DNA of 64,000 nucleotides from Allium sativum (Eukaryota; Streptophyta; Magnoliopsida; Asparagales; Amaryllidaceae): the NCBI GenBank assembly GCA_030737875.1, contig CM060922.1:227825835-227889834 (forward strand). The letters run 5' to 3'. Below are positions 33,301 through 47,487 of the stretch, in pieces; position 1 is the stretch's first letter; every line of letters begins with the position of its first letter. Position numbers and translations under genes: made by a program. The notes under the pieces are model-generated. The model was not told where the DNA came from and did no database searches. It saw only the letters and a program-made list of their open reading frames with translations.

Positions 33301-36300
33301 GAAAACGATTTCGAAATGAAGTGAATTGAAAACGAATTCAAATTGAATTGAAAGCGAATTGAAATGAATTCAAATTGAATTGAAATTTGAATAGAAATGA
33401 ATTTTAAAAACGAATTTATAAAGAAGAATTCAATTTTGATTTGAATCGAAATGGAAGTTGAAATTGCTTTTGAAACGAATTTTAAAACTATTTATATAAT
33501 TCGTTTTAAATAGAAATCGACGAAGTATATATTATATATATTATATATATAATATAATGGCCTGAATAGAACGCGCCGCGCCGCGGCAGTTCGTGAATTT
33601 CGACCATTTATTTCAAACGGACATTACGGGAGATCCGACCGTCGGATTCTCCTGAAACAGGGACCGTTGGGTTCGTATCGAAAAGAGCTTTCTAATGAAT
33701 ATTAGAAATTTGAAATCTAACGGTTGGATTTGGAGTTACGTCCAAATCAAATTTGAAAAAGGTCGCTGTAAGTGCAGTTCGATGGCCATTGATGGAAATC
33801 GACTGTACGGGCCTTGATAAAATTATTAAAAATAGTAATAATTTGTGTAAAATCATAAGAAAAGATTTGTGAAGATTTGGGATGAAAAACTTCATGTTTG
33901 AAAAGATAAAAATAGATCTTTATCGAAATGAACTAGTTTTGAACTAGAAATATAATTCTATTTATTTTTAAATAAATAAATTGAATTTGAAAAGGGTTTT
34001 AAAAATAACCAGAATTCCAATGATTGCATTGGAGTGGATTTGAATCGAAATTGTCTTCGGAATATTTCGATGTTGGAATTCGTGATTATACAGATGTGTT
34101 ATGGAAATTTGAAAGATACATATTTATATCGTTATTTCCAATATGACATTTGTTAATCGTAGAATTTGATATTGAATATAAGCCGGGATATTTTCTATTC
34201 AGAGCCTTGTATTGAATATCAAATGTGATTTGGGTTTGTCGTGAGTGGTGTCTTCACTAACACTGTTCTTGAACCCAGTTGAGAAAAGATTAAATCTTTT
34301 TATTTAGATTTAATGAAGTGTACCAATTAAATGATATTTAATTGGAATTGAATGGATATTGATTTTTGGGTTTATCGTGAACAGTGTTTTAAACAACACT
34401 CGTTCTTTAACCCGATAATTAATGAATGTGATTTTGGGTTTATCGTGAACTGTGTTTTTAAATGACACTGATTCTTTAACCCAGTTAACGATTAAAACTA
34501 AGTGGAGTTTTAATGAATCTTTAATTAGATTGAAAAGATCGAGAATGGAGTATCACCAGTTTTACTCCAGGCGATAGTTAAATCTTTAATTAGATTTGAA
34601 CGTGAAATGGTAATTGAATTTACCGATAACACCGTGGTGTTAGATATGAAGTATAACCAGCTTTACTTCATGGGATGAATAGGTTGGGATTGGGAAATAA
34701 AATAAATGTTTACTTCGGTGTGGTTCGCTAATCCCGACTAGTTTGAATTGATATTCAAAGGAGATTAAAGAATAAATTTAAAGAATTTATCTTGGATAAA
34801 ATTAATGGGAACTTTTCCCAAAGTATAGGAATATTTGAATAAAAGAATATTCTGAATTAATATGAGGCGTATATTGTGTTTGTGTAACACTTTTATAATA
34901 TATACGCGAGTTATTCAGAAAGACCGGGTTTATCCCATTCTGAATAACTGATTCGACGTGGTGTCGAAGATGAAGACGGTGGTCGAAGACCAGGAGTCTT
35001 CACGTCGTTTGGATAATTACTGATGATCTTGATTGGGCTGTACACCCAAGAAGATGGAAACAGTTGGTGATCGTCCAGACGTACTTGGAGATCGATGGAT
35101 ATGCGGGGTACTAGGTGCCTCCGGTTTCGTTCCGACCCAGAACGGACTTGTAAATGGACTGTGTGTCTGACATTGGATTTTAGTCTGTGTGATTGATTTC
35201 TATTAAATATATATCTGTTTGGCGGCGGAGAATTTATTCTCTTGCTTAACGCCCTTCTCTGAGACGTACGAGCTCAGGGGTTATATATTGATGGATATCA
35301 AACGCATGGAGTGAATTGCCTGTGTGGCATGCCTAAGTGGCAATTGATCGAGGCTTCTGTTGAAAAGCAAAGTCTTGTGGTGATGATCAAAGCACGGCCT
35401 TTGTGGCGTAGCTTTGTGTAACGTTTACTTCGCGAGTTTCACACCCGGTATGAACCAAAAACGGGAGAAAAGACCTCAGGGAGGGCCTGCGTTTCTTCCT
35501 AGTTAGAAGTGGCGTCAGTGGTTTTACACGCCCTGACGAGTTTGACTTATGTGGTTGTTGCTGTTGCGAGGCGCCTCGGATTGATCGGTCGTTCTCGAAC
35601 CGATGGAGTCATTTAGTTGGCTCATTTACGCCCCAAAGGGCGGGGAAACGTAGTGTTCAGGCATTTTAATCCACATCGGTGGACCGGCCCTGTCGCTCCT
35701 AGGGTCACTCGAGCTCTGATCCTGAAACTCGGGCTAGGCAGTCTCGAATCGGTTGAGGACTATCTTTTGCCTCGGTTCATAGAAGGAAATCCAATTTCCA
35801 AATACGTGACATTTGCGGTTTTAATTGTAAAACTAGTATGGCGACATGATATATGGTACCCATGCCGCCTATGATTGATACTTATGATTTGAAGTTGTTT
35901 TATACACTATGCACTTATAATAGTATCAAGTGATTTGTTTTAAACGTATCAAGCATTCTTTGGCTGTTATAAGGGAAAACCCTATCCCCCGGCTTGCGTT
36001 GCATTGTGTGATAGGACCTGGGTCTTATAACAGCTTCATCTTTCTTTATTTAGCATTGCGCTGTTTGTTTTATGCACTGGTATTCTTGGGAGGAAACCCG
36101 TTCCGTGTTATACGGCGTGGTCCCTTGATTTACCTTTGAAAATAAAGATTAAAAACTGTTTTAGTTCTCACTCCAGTCACATGACTGACCTGGAGTTTAT
36201 TGTTTTAACCTAAACTCTGGGTGCCCTTATTTTGACACGGGCAGCTAGTAGTTTTGGTTTTGCAGATTTATATTCACAGGATCCTGATTTACAGCTGGAA

Positions 36301-36556
36301 CGATATCCGGAAAGCTTTGTATCCGTATATCTCATTCTAGTTGTGTATTGTATTATTTTTCCGCTGCTATGTATTTAAATGTAATTTGTATCTCTGATAT
36401 TTCTGTGTAATATTTATTCATTTATACTCTGTATATTCCTGTAATCTGATGCATTGTTGTAATATACAATGAAAAGTTCTTTTATATGCGTTCTGTTGTG
36501 GTTTGTTCTCGAACTATCCGACGCTTTCCTTTACGGGGAAGTTACGGGTCGTTTCA
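30354..36556 (+). mobile_element. Giant-LTR family, copy B 5' LTR (6203 bp)
   Basis: Begins TGTAACAACCCG and ends CGGGTCGTTTCA, so the termini are near-inverse of each other. TTT and the primer-binding site follow. Internal layout: a 900-bp conserved AT-rich start, a C-rich exon-like block (31260-31610) closed by CAGTAAGT, AT-rich repeats of AAAATATGATTTTTAT, a 27-bp minisatellite (33112-33330), a conserved 3' kilobase with GC-richer sequence, then the end. Short open frames inside are not credible proteins. It is almost identical to the 3' LTR at 37584. Confidence 0.9.
33112..33330 (+). repeat. 27-bp minisatellite in 5' LTR, 8 units
   Basis: Units of GAATTGAATTGAAAACGATT plus TCGAAAT repeat about eight times. 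The copy in the 3' LTR has about six and the third LTR about fourteen. Confidence 0.9.
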
Positions 36557-37583
36557 TTTTGGTATCAGAGCTTTGGTTTGCAAAGCTCAGAGAACAAGGC
36601 ACATTAGAACCAGACGAAAGAATTCATCAGATATTGGATTAGTAATATCCAATTAGAATGACTCGTTAGAGATGGGATCAGTAGTATCCTAGAACGAGTG
36701 TGAAGAGTAAATTTTTAAAAATGAAAACAATTTTGTTTTGGAAATTTAAATCAATTATTCGTATTTGATTATCTATTTATATTGATATGGACAATCCAGT
36801 ATATATAGATTTTGCGTATACGTCTGATCCGCGTGTATTCGAAATTTTAATATACTGGATAGATATAGAATTACACTCTAATCGCCCGGAGATGATTTTG
36901 ATGATGGAGCTCCATCATTAGAATTTATGTTCGAGTGACGAAAGTGGGCTATCTATATATCTCCTATTGACTGGTGTGAGAACCAAAACTAATATAGCTA
37001 GAATACATTGTTGTGATTTGGCATCAAAACATGATTTTCTTTATATGTATCAAAATTATGAATTTGAAACTCTAATTCACTAATTGACTGATGTTTGTGT
37101 TGTTTGTTCATTTGTTTGATAATTTTGAACCATTAGGTCTAATTGAATCAAATATTGAAATTTGGTCGCATTTTCTTGCATATACATGTATATCATTGAA
37201 CAGGTCATAGCAAGGAGGCTAGAGCAGAGAATAAAATTTGTTTGCCCGACAAATAGGTACATGTTTACTACATAATTTACTGTTTTGTTTGGGTGATGAT
37301 GATTTTATGAGCCTATTGGCTAGCCGCTTGGCTTTTTCTTTTTCTTTTTTGAGATCTGAAGGACCGGGGAAGCCATTTGAAATTCCCCGATGCTCCCGGT
37401 GCAGGGGAGGTTATGACGAAATTTTTTGAAAATTTAGGGTGTTAGCCAAATTTTTGAAAATTTGAAAATTCTCAGAAACAGAAAAGTTGGAGAATGGAAG
37501 GCAGATCGAACGTAGAGTTGAGTAATCAAACCACTTTCGACTTTGTTCCTTTTCGGGGACGAAAAGTTTTAAGTGGGGGAGAT
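36557..37583 (+). mobile_element. Internal domain of giant-LTR element (1027 bp): PBS, no genes, PPT
   Basis: TGGTATCAGAGC at 36560-36571 is the standard plant primer-binding site for initiator methionine tRNA. AAGTGGGGGAGA at 37571-37582 is the polypurine tract directly before the 3' LTR. The 1 kb between contains no gag or pol frame. The element therefore has the cis signals for reverse transcription but must use proteins from another element, as LARD-type or other non-autonomous LTR elements do. Confidence 0.9.
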
Positions 37584-40500
37584 TGTAACAACCCGAAAAT
37601 CTAGGCCAGTTTAAAATTTTTATTTTGGCCATTTTAGCGAATTTTGATTATTTAAAATGAATTATTTTAAATAATATCGACGAGAAATTTATTTTGAATT
37701 GAATTCGACGTATATATTATACGCGTCGTCGTTAGAATATAAATATTTATATATAATTATAAATAGAATTGAAAATGGCACGGTAGTTCGATAATTCGAT
37801 TTCAAACTTCAATTGAATGTACCGGGTGCAAAACAATCAGGATTTTAGTGAAACCAAAAATAATAGGATCTAATTGTGAATATCTTTCCAATGAATCCGA
37901 ATAATTGAAATTTCATAGCGGGGATCAAAAGATATGTCCAGTTGAAAATTCTGAATAGTCGCTATGGAATTCAGGCCCTTAAAAATGGAAATTTTGTAGA
38001 TGACCTCGGATTTCGACGAAACCAGTTTTGTTGGGTCCGTGATGTCAAGTTATTGCTAGATTCCAAATTTCATAATTTTTCGAATCAATATGTGAGCGTG
38101 GCAAAGTAAAACGCGTTTGACCAGTTTCAGTTGATTTTAATCGACTGGAAATTGGCCATTTTTCAAACGGTCTCGGAATTCGACGAAACTAGTTTCGTTA
38201 GGACCGTATCGTCAATACGAAGCTAGAAAATATTTTTCAGGAATTTTTAAAGTTCGTATGTGACCCCGGTAATTTGAAATGTACGTTTAAAATTCAATAT
38301 AGTGATTTAAATGTAAATTCAAAGGAAACTGATTGTAACGATCGAATCAGCTTACGATATATATCCCATTGTGTTCGGAATGGGGGTAAAACGCTATGGA
38401 CGACAGGCGGTGGGCCTCGTTTAGAGGTCGTATGTAAAGGTCAACTTTTTGCAAATTAAATAAAATAAAATAAAAAAAATTCTCTCCCCTTAAATCCTCC
38501 TGCCCCCCCCCCCCCCCCCCCCGCCCCCGTTCAGAAAATTAAATCCAGAAAAAAATGAAAAAAAGAAAAAAAACGCCGCTTCCAATCGATCCCGCCGCAC
38601 GCCACCAGCCTCCCCGCCACCGTTCCTGGCGCCGCACCCCCCCTTGGGCTGCCGTCGCTCCCCTTCCTCCCTCCCCCTTCTCTTCCCTCTTCTCCATTTC
38701 GAGAAACCACTCCCGAAACCCATGCCCTAGGCTAGAATCCACGCCGCCAGTCCACCCTAGCCCACCATGCCTGGCCGATGACCCCCCCTCCCACCAGACT
38801 CCAGCGACGACGGTAAACCCCCTCCAGCTCAGATCGAAATATACAGTAAGTATTTCTATTTTTTTTATTATTTATTTATTTTTCTTTTATTTTTATCTTC
38901 AAGCATTGTATAATTTCTGATCTTTAAAATAACCAATAAAACAAGAAAAAAAAATACGATTTTTAACATAGAAGAAGGAAGAGATTTTTATTTAAAGAAT
39001 TAGAGATTCTTGTTTAAAAGAAAGTTAGGACTTTTAAATATAAAATGATTTGGTTTTTATGATATAAACATCCTTATAAAAGAATGTGATTTTTATGATG
39101 AAAGTGAAATTGTAAAATATGGAATTTTTAAAATGTAAGCATCGAGTATAAAAATATGATTTTTATATGTTGAACTTCGAAATAAAAATTCGATTTTTAT
39201 ATATTGAATAACGGAATAAAAATTCGATTTTTAAAAGTATGAAGCAATTATAAAAATATGATTTTTAAATTGAAGGTGAGAAAATAAAAATGTGATTTTT
39301 ATTTTAAAGACATCGCAATAAAAATTCGATTTTTACATATGTAGTGGCTACGGGCAACGAAGATGACGAAGATGCGATAGCGATGAAGATTTCTATCAAT
39401 GAAGTGCCGTGGAGTTAGGATAGCTATTGGTGAGAATTTCTCACCTTTCAATTTCTTTTTCTAGTTATATATATATATACTAGGATGTAGACGGTGCTTA
39501 GTAGCACCCGACACAATCGTCCACAGACCATGGACTTGTTTGTTTGGTTGCATAGATTAGTCAGATTATTTGATTTGAATTTGGTTGTTTGGTGAATTTG
39601 ATTGATGTGTGAATGGCGTGGGCCTTCACTAGACCGGGGATAAGGCGAGGCCTCGTCCCGTTTCTAGTATCGTGCCGTTATGCCGCCGAAATTTTCTAAA
39701 ATATGTTAGAAAAATAAAAATATCATTTTATTTAAAGAATGAACTGAATAGAAATTCATATGTCGGAATAAAATGTTTTGTCGTTAAAAATATAATTTTT
39801 AACGTGAATGTGAATAAAATAAATATTCATTTACAAACCAGACGGTTTGTTTATGTACACCTATTTGAAGGACATTGATTGGGTCGATAAATTTTACACA
39901 TCGCCCAACTGCACAAATAAAATATGCGTTTGATTGTTTGAAACCCCACACGGGTGTTGGGATGAAATTTGTAGTTCACTCATCCTGATTGATTAAATAT
40001 GTCGATCGATTGATTGACAGGCTGTTATAAGCGTTAGATATCTTTATCTGATGCTTATACAGTGTAGTGCACTTTGGTTGATGGTTGATCATTTTTCAAT
40101 GCTATTATATACATGTGTTGTATGAAAATCCATATAATTAATTTTATATGGTAATTGATTGGGCCTCATTCCAGTTTAGAAATAGAAATATTTGAAATAG
40201 AAATATTCGAAATGGAATATTTGAAAATATCAATATATGAAGCCGTGTTGATTTGATTGACGCCATTTTGACGTGATCGATATTTATATCGATTTTATTC
40301 ATTTTAAAATGAAAATGGAGAAGTAATTTTGAAATGAATATGGAGAAGTAATTTTGAAATCGAATATTTCGAAATGAATTGAATTGAAAACGATTTCGAA
40401 ATGAATTGAATTGAAAACGATTTCGAAATGAATTGAATTGAAAACGATTTCGAAATGAATTGAATTGAAAACGATTTCGAAATGAATTGAATTGAAAACG

Positions 40501-43500
40501 ATTTCGAAATGAAGTGAATTGAAAATGAATTCAAATTGAATTGAAAGCGAATTGAAATGAATTCAAATTGAATTGAAATTTGAATAGAAATGAATTTTAA
40601 AAACGAATTTATAAAGAAGAATTCAATTTTGATTTGAATCGAAATGGAAGTTGAAATTGCTTTTGAAACGAATTTTAAAACTATTTATATAATTCGTTTT
40701 AAATAGAAATCGACGAAGTATATATTATATATATTATATATATAATATAATGGTCTGAATAGAACGCGCCGCGCCGCGGCAGTTCGTGAATTTCGACCAT
40801 TTATTTCAAACGGACATTACGGGAGATCCGACCGTCGGATTCTCCTGAAACCGGGACCGTTGGGTTCGTATCGAAAAGAGCTTTCTAATGAATATTAGAA
40901 ATTTGAAATCTAACGGTTGGATTTGGAGTTACGTCCAAATCAAATTTGAAAAAGGTCGCTGTAAGTGCAGTTCGATGGCCATTGATGGAAATCGACTGTA
41001 CGGGCCTTGATAAAATTATTAAAAATAGTAATAATTTGTGTAAAATCATAAGAAATGATTTGTGAAGATTTGGGATGAAAAACTTCATGTTTGAAAAGAT
41101 AAAAATAGATTTTTATCGAAATGAACTAGTTTTGAACTAGAAATATAATTCTATTTATTTTTAAATAAATAAATTGAATTTGAAAAGGGTTTTAAAAATA
41201 ACCAGAATTCCAATGATTGCATTGGAGTGGATTTGAATCGAAATTGTCTTCGGAATATTTCGATGTTGGAATTCGTGATTATACAGATGTGTTATGGAAA
41301 TTTGAAAGATACATATTTATATCGTTATTTCCAATATGACATTTGTTAATCGTAGAATTTGATATTGAATATAAGCCGGGATATTTTCTATTCAGAGCCT
41401 TGTATTGAATATCAAATGTGATTTGGGTTTGTCGTGAGTGGTGTCTTCACTAACACTGTTCTTGAATCCAGTTGAGAAAAGATTAAATCTTTTTATTTAG
41501 ATTTAATGAAGTGTACCAATTAAATGATATTTAATTGGAATTGAATGGATATTGATTTTTGGGTTTATCGTGAACAGTGTTTTAAACAACACTCGTTCTT
41601 TAACCCGATAATTAATGAATGTGATTTTGGGTTTATCGTGAACTGTGTTTTTAAATGACACTGATTCTTTAACCCAGTTAACGATTAAAACTAAGTGGAG
41701 TTTTAATGAATCTTTAACTAGATTGAAAAGATCGAGAATGGAGTATCACCAGTTTTACTCCAGGCGATAGTTAAATCTTTAATTAGATTTGAACGTGAAA
41801 TGGTAATTGAATTTACCGATAACACCGTGGTGTTAGATATGAAGTATAACCAGCTTTACTTCATGGGATGAATAGGTTGGGATTGGGAAATAAAATAAAT
41901 GTTTACTTCGGTGTGGTTCGCTAATCCCGACTAGTTTGAATTGATATTCAAAGGAGATTAAAGTATAAATTTAAAGAATTTATCTTAGATAAAATTAATG
42001 GGAACTTTTCCCAAAGTATAGGAATATTTGAATAAAAGAATATTCTGAATTAATATGAGGCGTATATTGTGTTTGTGTAACACTTTTATAATATATACGC
42101 GAGTTATTCAGAAAGACCGGGTTTATCCCATTCTGAATAACTGATTCGACGTGGTGTCGAAGATGAAGACGGTGGTCGAAGACCAGGAGTCTTCACGTCG
42201 TTTGGATAATTACTGATGATCTTGATTGGGCTGTACACCCAAGAAGATGGAAACAGTTGGTGATCGTCCAGACGTACTTGGAGATCGATGGATATGCGGG
42301 GTACTAGGTGCCTCCGGTTTCGTTCCGACCCAGAACGGACTTGTAAATGGACTGTGTGTCTGACATTGGATTTTAGTCTGTGTGATTGATTTCTATTAAA
42401 TATATATCTGTTTGGCGGCGGAGAATTTATTCTCTTGCTTAACGCCCTTCTCTGAGACGTACGAGCTCAGGGGTTATATATTGATGGATATCAAACGCAT
42501 GGAGTGAATTGCCTGTGTGGCATGCCTAAGTGGCAATTGATCGAGGCTTCTGTTGAAAAGCAAAGTCTTGTGGTGATGATCAAAGCACGGCCTTTGTGGC
42601 GTAGCTTTGTGTAACGTTTACTTCGCGAGTTTCACACCCGGTATGAACCAAAAACGGGAGAAAGGACCTCAGGGAGGGCCTGCGTTTCTTCCTAGTTAGA
42701 AGTGGCGTCAGTGGTTTTACACGCCCTGACGAGTTTGACTTATGTGGTTGTTGCTGTTGCGAGGCGCCTCGGATTGATCGGTCGTTCTCGAACCGATGGA
42801 GTCATTTAGTTGGCTCATTTACGCCCCAAAGGGCGGGGAAACGTAGTGTTCAGGCATTTTAATCCACATCGGTGGACCGGCCCTGTCGCTCCTAGGGTCA
42901 CTCGAGCTCTGATCCTGAGACTCGGGCTAGGCAGTCTCGAATCGGTTGAGGACTATCTTTTGCCTCGGTTCATAGAAGGAAATCCAATTTCCAAATACGT
43001 GACATTTGCGGTTTTAATTGTAAAACTAGTATGGCGACATGATATATGGTACCCATGCCGCCTATGATTGATACTTATGATTTGAAGTTGTTTTATACAC
43101 TATGCACTTATAATAGTATCAAGTGATTTGTTTTAAACGTATCAAGCATTCTTTGGCTGTTATAAGGGAAAACCCTATCCCCCGGCTTGCGTTGCATTGT
43201 GTGATAGGACCTGGGTCTTATAACAGCTTCATCTTTCTTTATTTAGCATTGCGCTGTTTGTTTTATGCACTGGTATTCTTGGGAGGAAACCCGTTCCGTG
43301 TTATACGGCGTGGTCCCTTGATTTACCTTTGAAAATAAAGATTAAAAACTGTTTTAGTTCTCACTCCAGTCACATGACTGACCTGGAGTTTATTGTTTTA
43401 ACCTAAACTCTGGGTGCCCTTATTTTGACACGGGCAGCTAGTAGTTTTGGTTTTGCAGATTTATATTCACAGGATCCTGATTTACAGCTGGAACGATATC

Positions 43501-43749
43501 CGGAAAGCTTTGTATCCGTATATCTCATTCTAGTTGTGTATTGTATTATTTTTCCGCTGCTATGTATTTAAATGTAATTTGTATCTCTGATATTTCTGTG
43601 TAATATTTATTCATTTATACTCTGTATATTCCTGTAATCTGATGCATTGTTGTAATATACAATGAAAAGTTCTTTTATATGCGTTCTGTTGTGGTTTGTT
43701 CTCGAACTATCCGACGCTTTCCTTTACGGGGAAGTTACGGGTCGTTTCA
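37584..43749 (+). mobile_element. Giant-LTR family, copy B 3' LTR (6166 bp)
   Basis: Collinear with 30354-36556 and nearly identical. Visible differences include two fewer 27-bp units, a longer C-tract near 38505, an extra GAGGCCTCGTC near 39649, and scattered single-base changes. Few differences over 6.2 kb indicate a young insertion. It is followed not by flanking host DNA but by another primer-binding site. Confidence 0.9.
40371..40530 (+). repeat. 27-bp minisatellite in 3' LTR, about 6 units
   Basis: Same unit as 33112-33330, two units shorter. Confidence 0.9.
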
Positions 43750-43842
43750 TTTTGGTATCAGAGCTTTGGTTTGCAAAGCTCAGAGAACAAGGCACATTAG
43801 AACCAGACGAAAGAATTCATCAGATATTGGATTAGTAATATC
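43750..43842 (+). mobile_element. Truncated internal stub with second primer-binding site
   Basis: 93 bp identical to the start of the internal domain (36557-36647), including TGGTATCAGAGC at 43753-43764. It breaks off at TAATATC, where it fuses to CTGGGCCAG of a further LTR lacking its first bases. The join shares a few bases (ATC), which suggests illegitimate recombination. Confidence 0.85.
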
Positions 43843-45091
43843 TGGGCCAGTTTAAAATTTTTATTTTGGCAATTTTGGCTGATTTTGATATTTAAAATGA
43901 ATTATTTTAAATAATACCGACGAGAAATTTATTTTGAATAGAATTCGACGTATATTTTATATACGTCGCCGTTAGAATATATAATATTTATATATAATTA
44001 TAAAAGGAATTGAAAATGGCGCGGTAGTTCGATAATTCGATTTCAAACTTCAATTGAGCATACCGGGTGCAAAACAATCCGGATTTTAGTGAAACCAAAA
44101 ACATTAGGATCTATTCGTGAATATCTTTCCAACGAATCCGACAAATCAAGATTTCATAGCGGAAATCAAAAGATATGTCCAGTTGAAAATTCTGAATAGT
44201 CGCTATGGAATTCAGGCCCTTAAAAATGGACTTTTTGCAAACGACCTCGGATTTTGACGAAACCACTTTTGTTGGATCCGCAGTGTCAAGTTATTGCTAG
44301 GTTTCAAATTTCATAATTTTCTGAATCAATATGTGAGCGTGGCAAAGGAAAACGCGTTTGACCAGTTTCAGTTGATTTTAATCGACTGGAAATTGAAATG
44401 TACGTTTAAAATTCAATATAGTGATTTAAATGTAAACTTAACGGAAACTGATTCAAACAGTCGAATCAGCCTACGATACATATCCCATTGTGTTCGGAAT
44501 GGGGGTATTACGCTATGGACGACAGGCGGTGGACCTCGTTTAGAGGTCGTATGTAAAAGTCAACTTTATTTGAAAATAAATAAAATAAATTAATTATATA
44601 TTATTATTCTCCCCCCCCCCCCCCCCCACTTATCCCTACCGTTCATTCAAAATAAAAAAAAGAGAGAAAAAAAAAAGAAAAAGGGCGACTGCGAAAACCC
44701 GCCGCCACCCTCGGAGGACCACCGCCGCCTCGAGAAGACGCCCCCCCTAGCCAGGCGCCACCGTCGTTCGCCGATAGCCCCCCCTTTGGAACGACATCAG
44801 AAACCGCCCCCTCCTCTCGAATCCCGCCTGCGCTCCACCACAAGCCCCACCGTCGATGAGCTGCCGACTCCCTTCCTTCTTCCCCTCCCCTGACGCAACC
44901 GAGCCCCCCCCCCCCCCCCCTCTTCCCAAAACCCGACACCCCTTTTGCCCTAGCCACCGCCGCCGACCCCACCCAGACCCGAACCCGCAAACCCCCCCTT
45001 CTTCGGCAAAACACTGTAAGTTTTTTTTATGTTAATTTTATTTTTATTTATATACTCTATTTACTTTATTATTTATTTTTCAGATTAGGAT

Positions 45092-45212
45092 TTTTAAAAC
45101 ATAAAAGACGATATTTTTAAAAACACAAAAGACGATATTTTTAAAACATAAAAGACGATATTTTTAAAACATAAAAGACGATATTTTTAAAACATAAAAG
45201 ACGATATTTTGA
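45092..45212 (+). repeat. 24-bp tandem repeat in LTR C, 5 units
   Basis: ACATAAAAGACGATATTTTT repeated about five times. Absent from the other LTRs at this position. Confidence 0.85.
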
Positions 45213-47078
45213 GATGAGTAGTGAAGTAAAAATATAATTTTTATATAAGGAAGATAATCAAAATATGATTTATATATTTTTAAAGTGGTAAAAATATAAT
45301 CTTTATTATTGTAGAAGGTGTAAAAATATGATTTTTATATTTTTAAAGAATTAAAAATATGATCTTTATATTTTTAAAGTATTAAAAATATAGTCTTTAC
45401 CATATAGATGATGTAAAATATGATTTTCGTTTATGTAGAGAATTAGAAATATAATTTTTACATGATAGCAATATTAAAAATAGCATCTTTATATGTGTAG
45501 AAAAATAAAAATGTGATTTTTATAATGATGTATATGAAAAAGTTCAATCTTTATATTTGAAAAGCTAAAATCTTTTTATGTAAAAAGGCGAGATCTTTAT
45601 ATAGAAAATAGAGAAGTAAAATATGATTTTTTATATATTGAACATCATAGTAAAAATTAGATTTTTATATATTGAATAGCATAGTAAAAATTCGATTTTT
45701 AAATATATGAAGTGATTATAAAAATATGATTTCTAAATTGAAAATGAATAAATAAAAATGTGATTTTTATTTTAAAGACATCGAAATATAAAAATGTGTG
45801 ACTTTTATATATATAGTGACTACGGGCAACGAAGATGGCGAAGATAGGATAACGACGAAGATTTTCTACAAAAGAAGTGTCGTGAAGTTGGATAGCTATT
45901 GGTGAGAACTTCTCACTCTAAAAATTCTTTCTCTAGTTATATATATATACTAGGATGCAGACGGTGCTTAGTAGCACCCGACACCCGTCATCCACAGACC
46001 ATGGATGGCTTGTTTGTTAAATTGTTTGGTTGTGTAGTTGGTTAGTCTATTTGGTTTAAATTGAATTGTTTGGTGAATTGAGATTGATTTGATTGATGTG
46101 TGAATGGCGTGGGCCTTCACTAGACCGGGGATAAGGCTAGGCCTTGTTCCGTTTCTAGTATCGTGCCGTTATGCCGCCGAAATTTTCTAAAATATGTTAG
46201 AAAAATAAAAATATCATTTTATTGAATAAATGAACTAATAGAAATTCATGTGTTAAAATAAAATGTTTTATCGTTCAAAATATAATTTTAACGTGAAAGT
46301 GAATAAATGAATATTTATAAACAAATCGGCCGATTTGTTTATATACACCTATTTGACTGATATTGATTGGGATGATAAATTTTACACGTCGCCCAACTGC
46401 ACAACTAAAATCTGTGTTTGATTGTTTGAAACCCCACACGGGTGTTGGGATGAAATTTGAAGTTCACTCATCCTGATTGATTAAATATGTCGATCGCTTG
46501 ATTGACAGGCTGTTATAAGCGTCAGATATCTATATTTGATGCTTATACAGTGTAGTGCACTTTGGTTGATGATTGATTATTTTTCAATGCTATTATATAC
46601 ATGTGTTGTATGGAATCCATATAATTAACATTATATGGTGATTGATTGGGCCTCATTCCAATCGGGAAAATAATAAATATTATAAAAGAAAATTCATGTG
46701 TTGAATATAAAAATAGTCATGTGTTGACGATGTTCATGTGTTGAGTGAAATATTTTGAATAAAATAAATTACATCTTTATCATATTTAATATTAGAACTA
46801 CTTCCCAGTAGAAGTCTAATTAAAAATCAAACGATAGATACCATAGTTTTATAAAATATTTTACATAACAAAAATAGTGATGTGTCGACAGTACTCGTGT
46901 GTTGAGATTAGTCGTGTGTTGAAAGAAATATAGATTCATGTGTTGAATAGAACAAATATTCATTTGTTGAATAGAATAACGAATTATTGAAATATAAAGC
47001 CGTGTTGATTAGAGATGCGTTATTTTGACGCGAACGATGTTTATATCGATTTTATTCGTTGTATAATGAATATTGAAA

Positions 47079-47485
47079 AGTGATTTCGAAATTAAATATT
47101 TTGAAATTGAAATTTAAAATGAACTGAATTGAAAACGAATTTAAAATGAACTGAATTGAAAACCATTTCAAAATGAACTGAATTGAAAACGATTTCAAAA
47201 TGAACTGAATTGAAAATGATTTCAAAATGAACTGAATTGAAAACGATTTCAAAATGAACTGAATTGAAAACGATTTCAAAATGAACTGAATTGAAAACGA
47301 TTTCAAAATGAACTGAATTGAAAACGATTTCAAAATGAACTGAATTGAAAACGATTTCAAAATGAACTGAATTGAAAACGATTTCGAAATGAAATGAATT
47401 GAAAACGATTTCGAAATGAATTAAATTGAAAACGATTTCGAAATGAATTGAATAGAAAACGATTTCGAAATGAATTGAATTGAAA
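47079..47485 (+). repeat. 27-bp minisatellite in LTR C, about 14 units
   Basis: Units of ACTGAATTGAAAACGATTTC plus AAAATGA; the last few change to TCGAAATGAA variants as in LTR B. Confidence 0.9.
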
Positions 47486-47487
47486 AC

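Noticed and set aside
33057..33341. Open frame with repeated 'FSIQFISKS'
   Set aside because: It is the translation of a 27-bp minisatellite, whose unit length is a multiple of three and so stays open automatically.
35617..35874. 85-codon open frame, also found almost identical at 42810-43067
   Set aside because: The identity only reflects the two copies of one young LTR. In the diverged third LTR the corresponding region does not keep the frame, so there is no sign of protein selection.
43753..43764. Second primer-binding site as evidence of a separate complete element
   Set aside because: Only 93 bp of core follow before fusion to another LTR. No polypurine tract precedes LTR C, so it is a recombination remnant.
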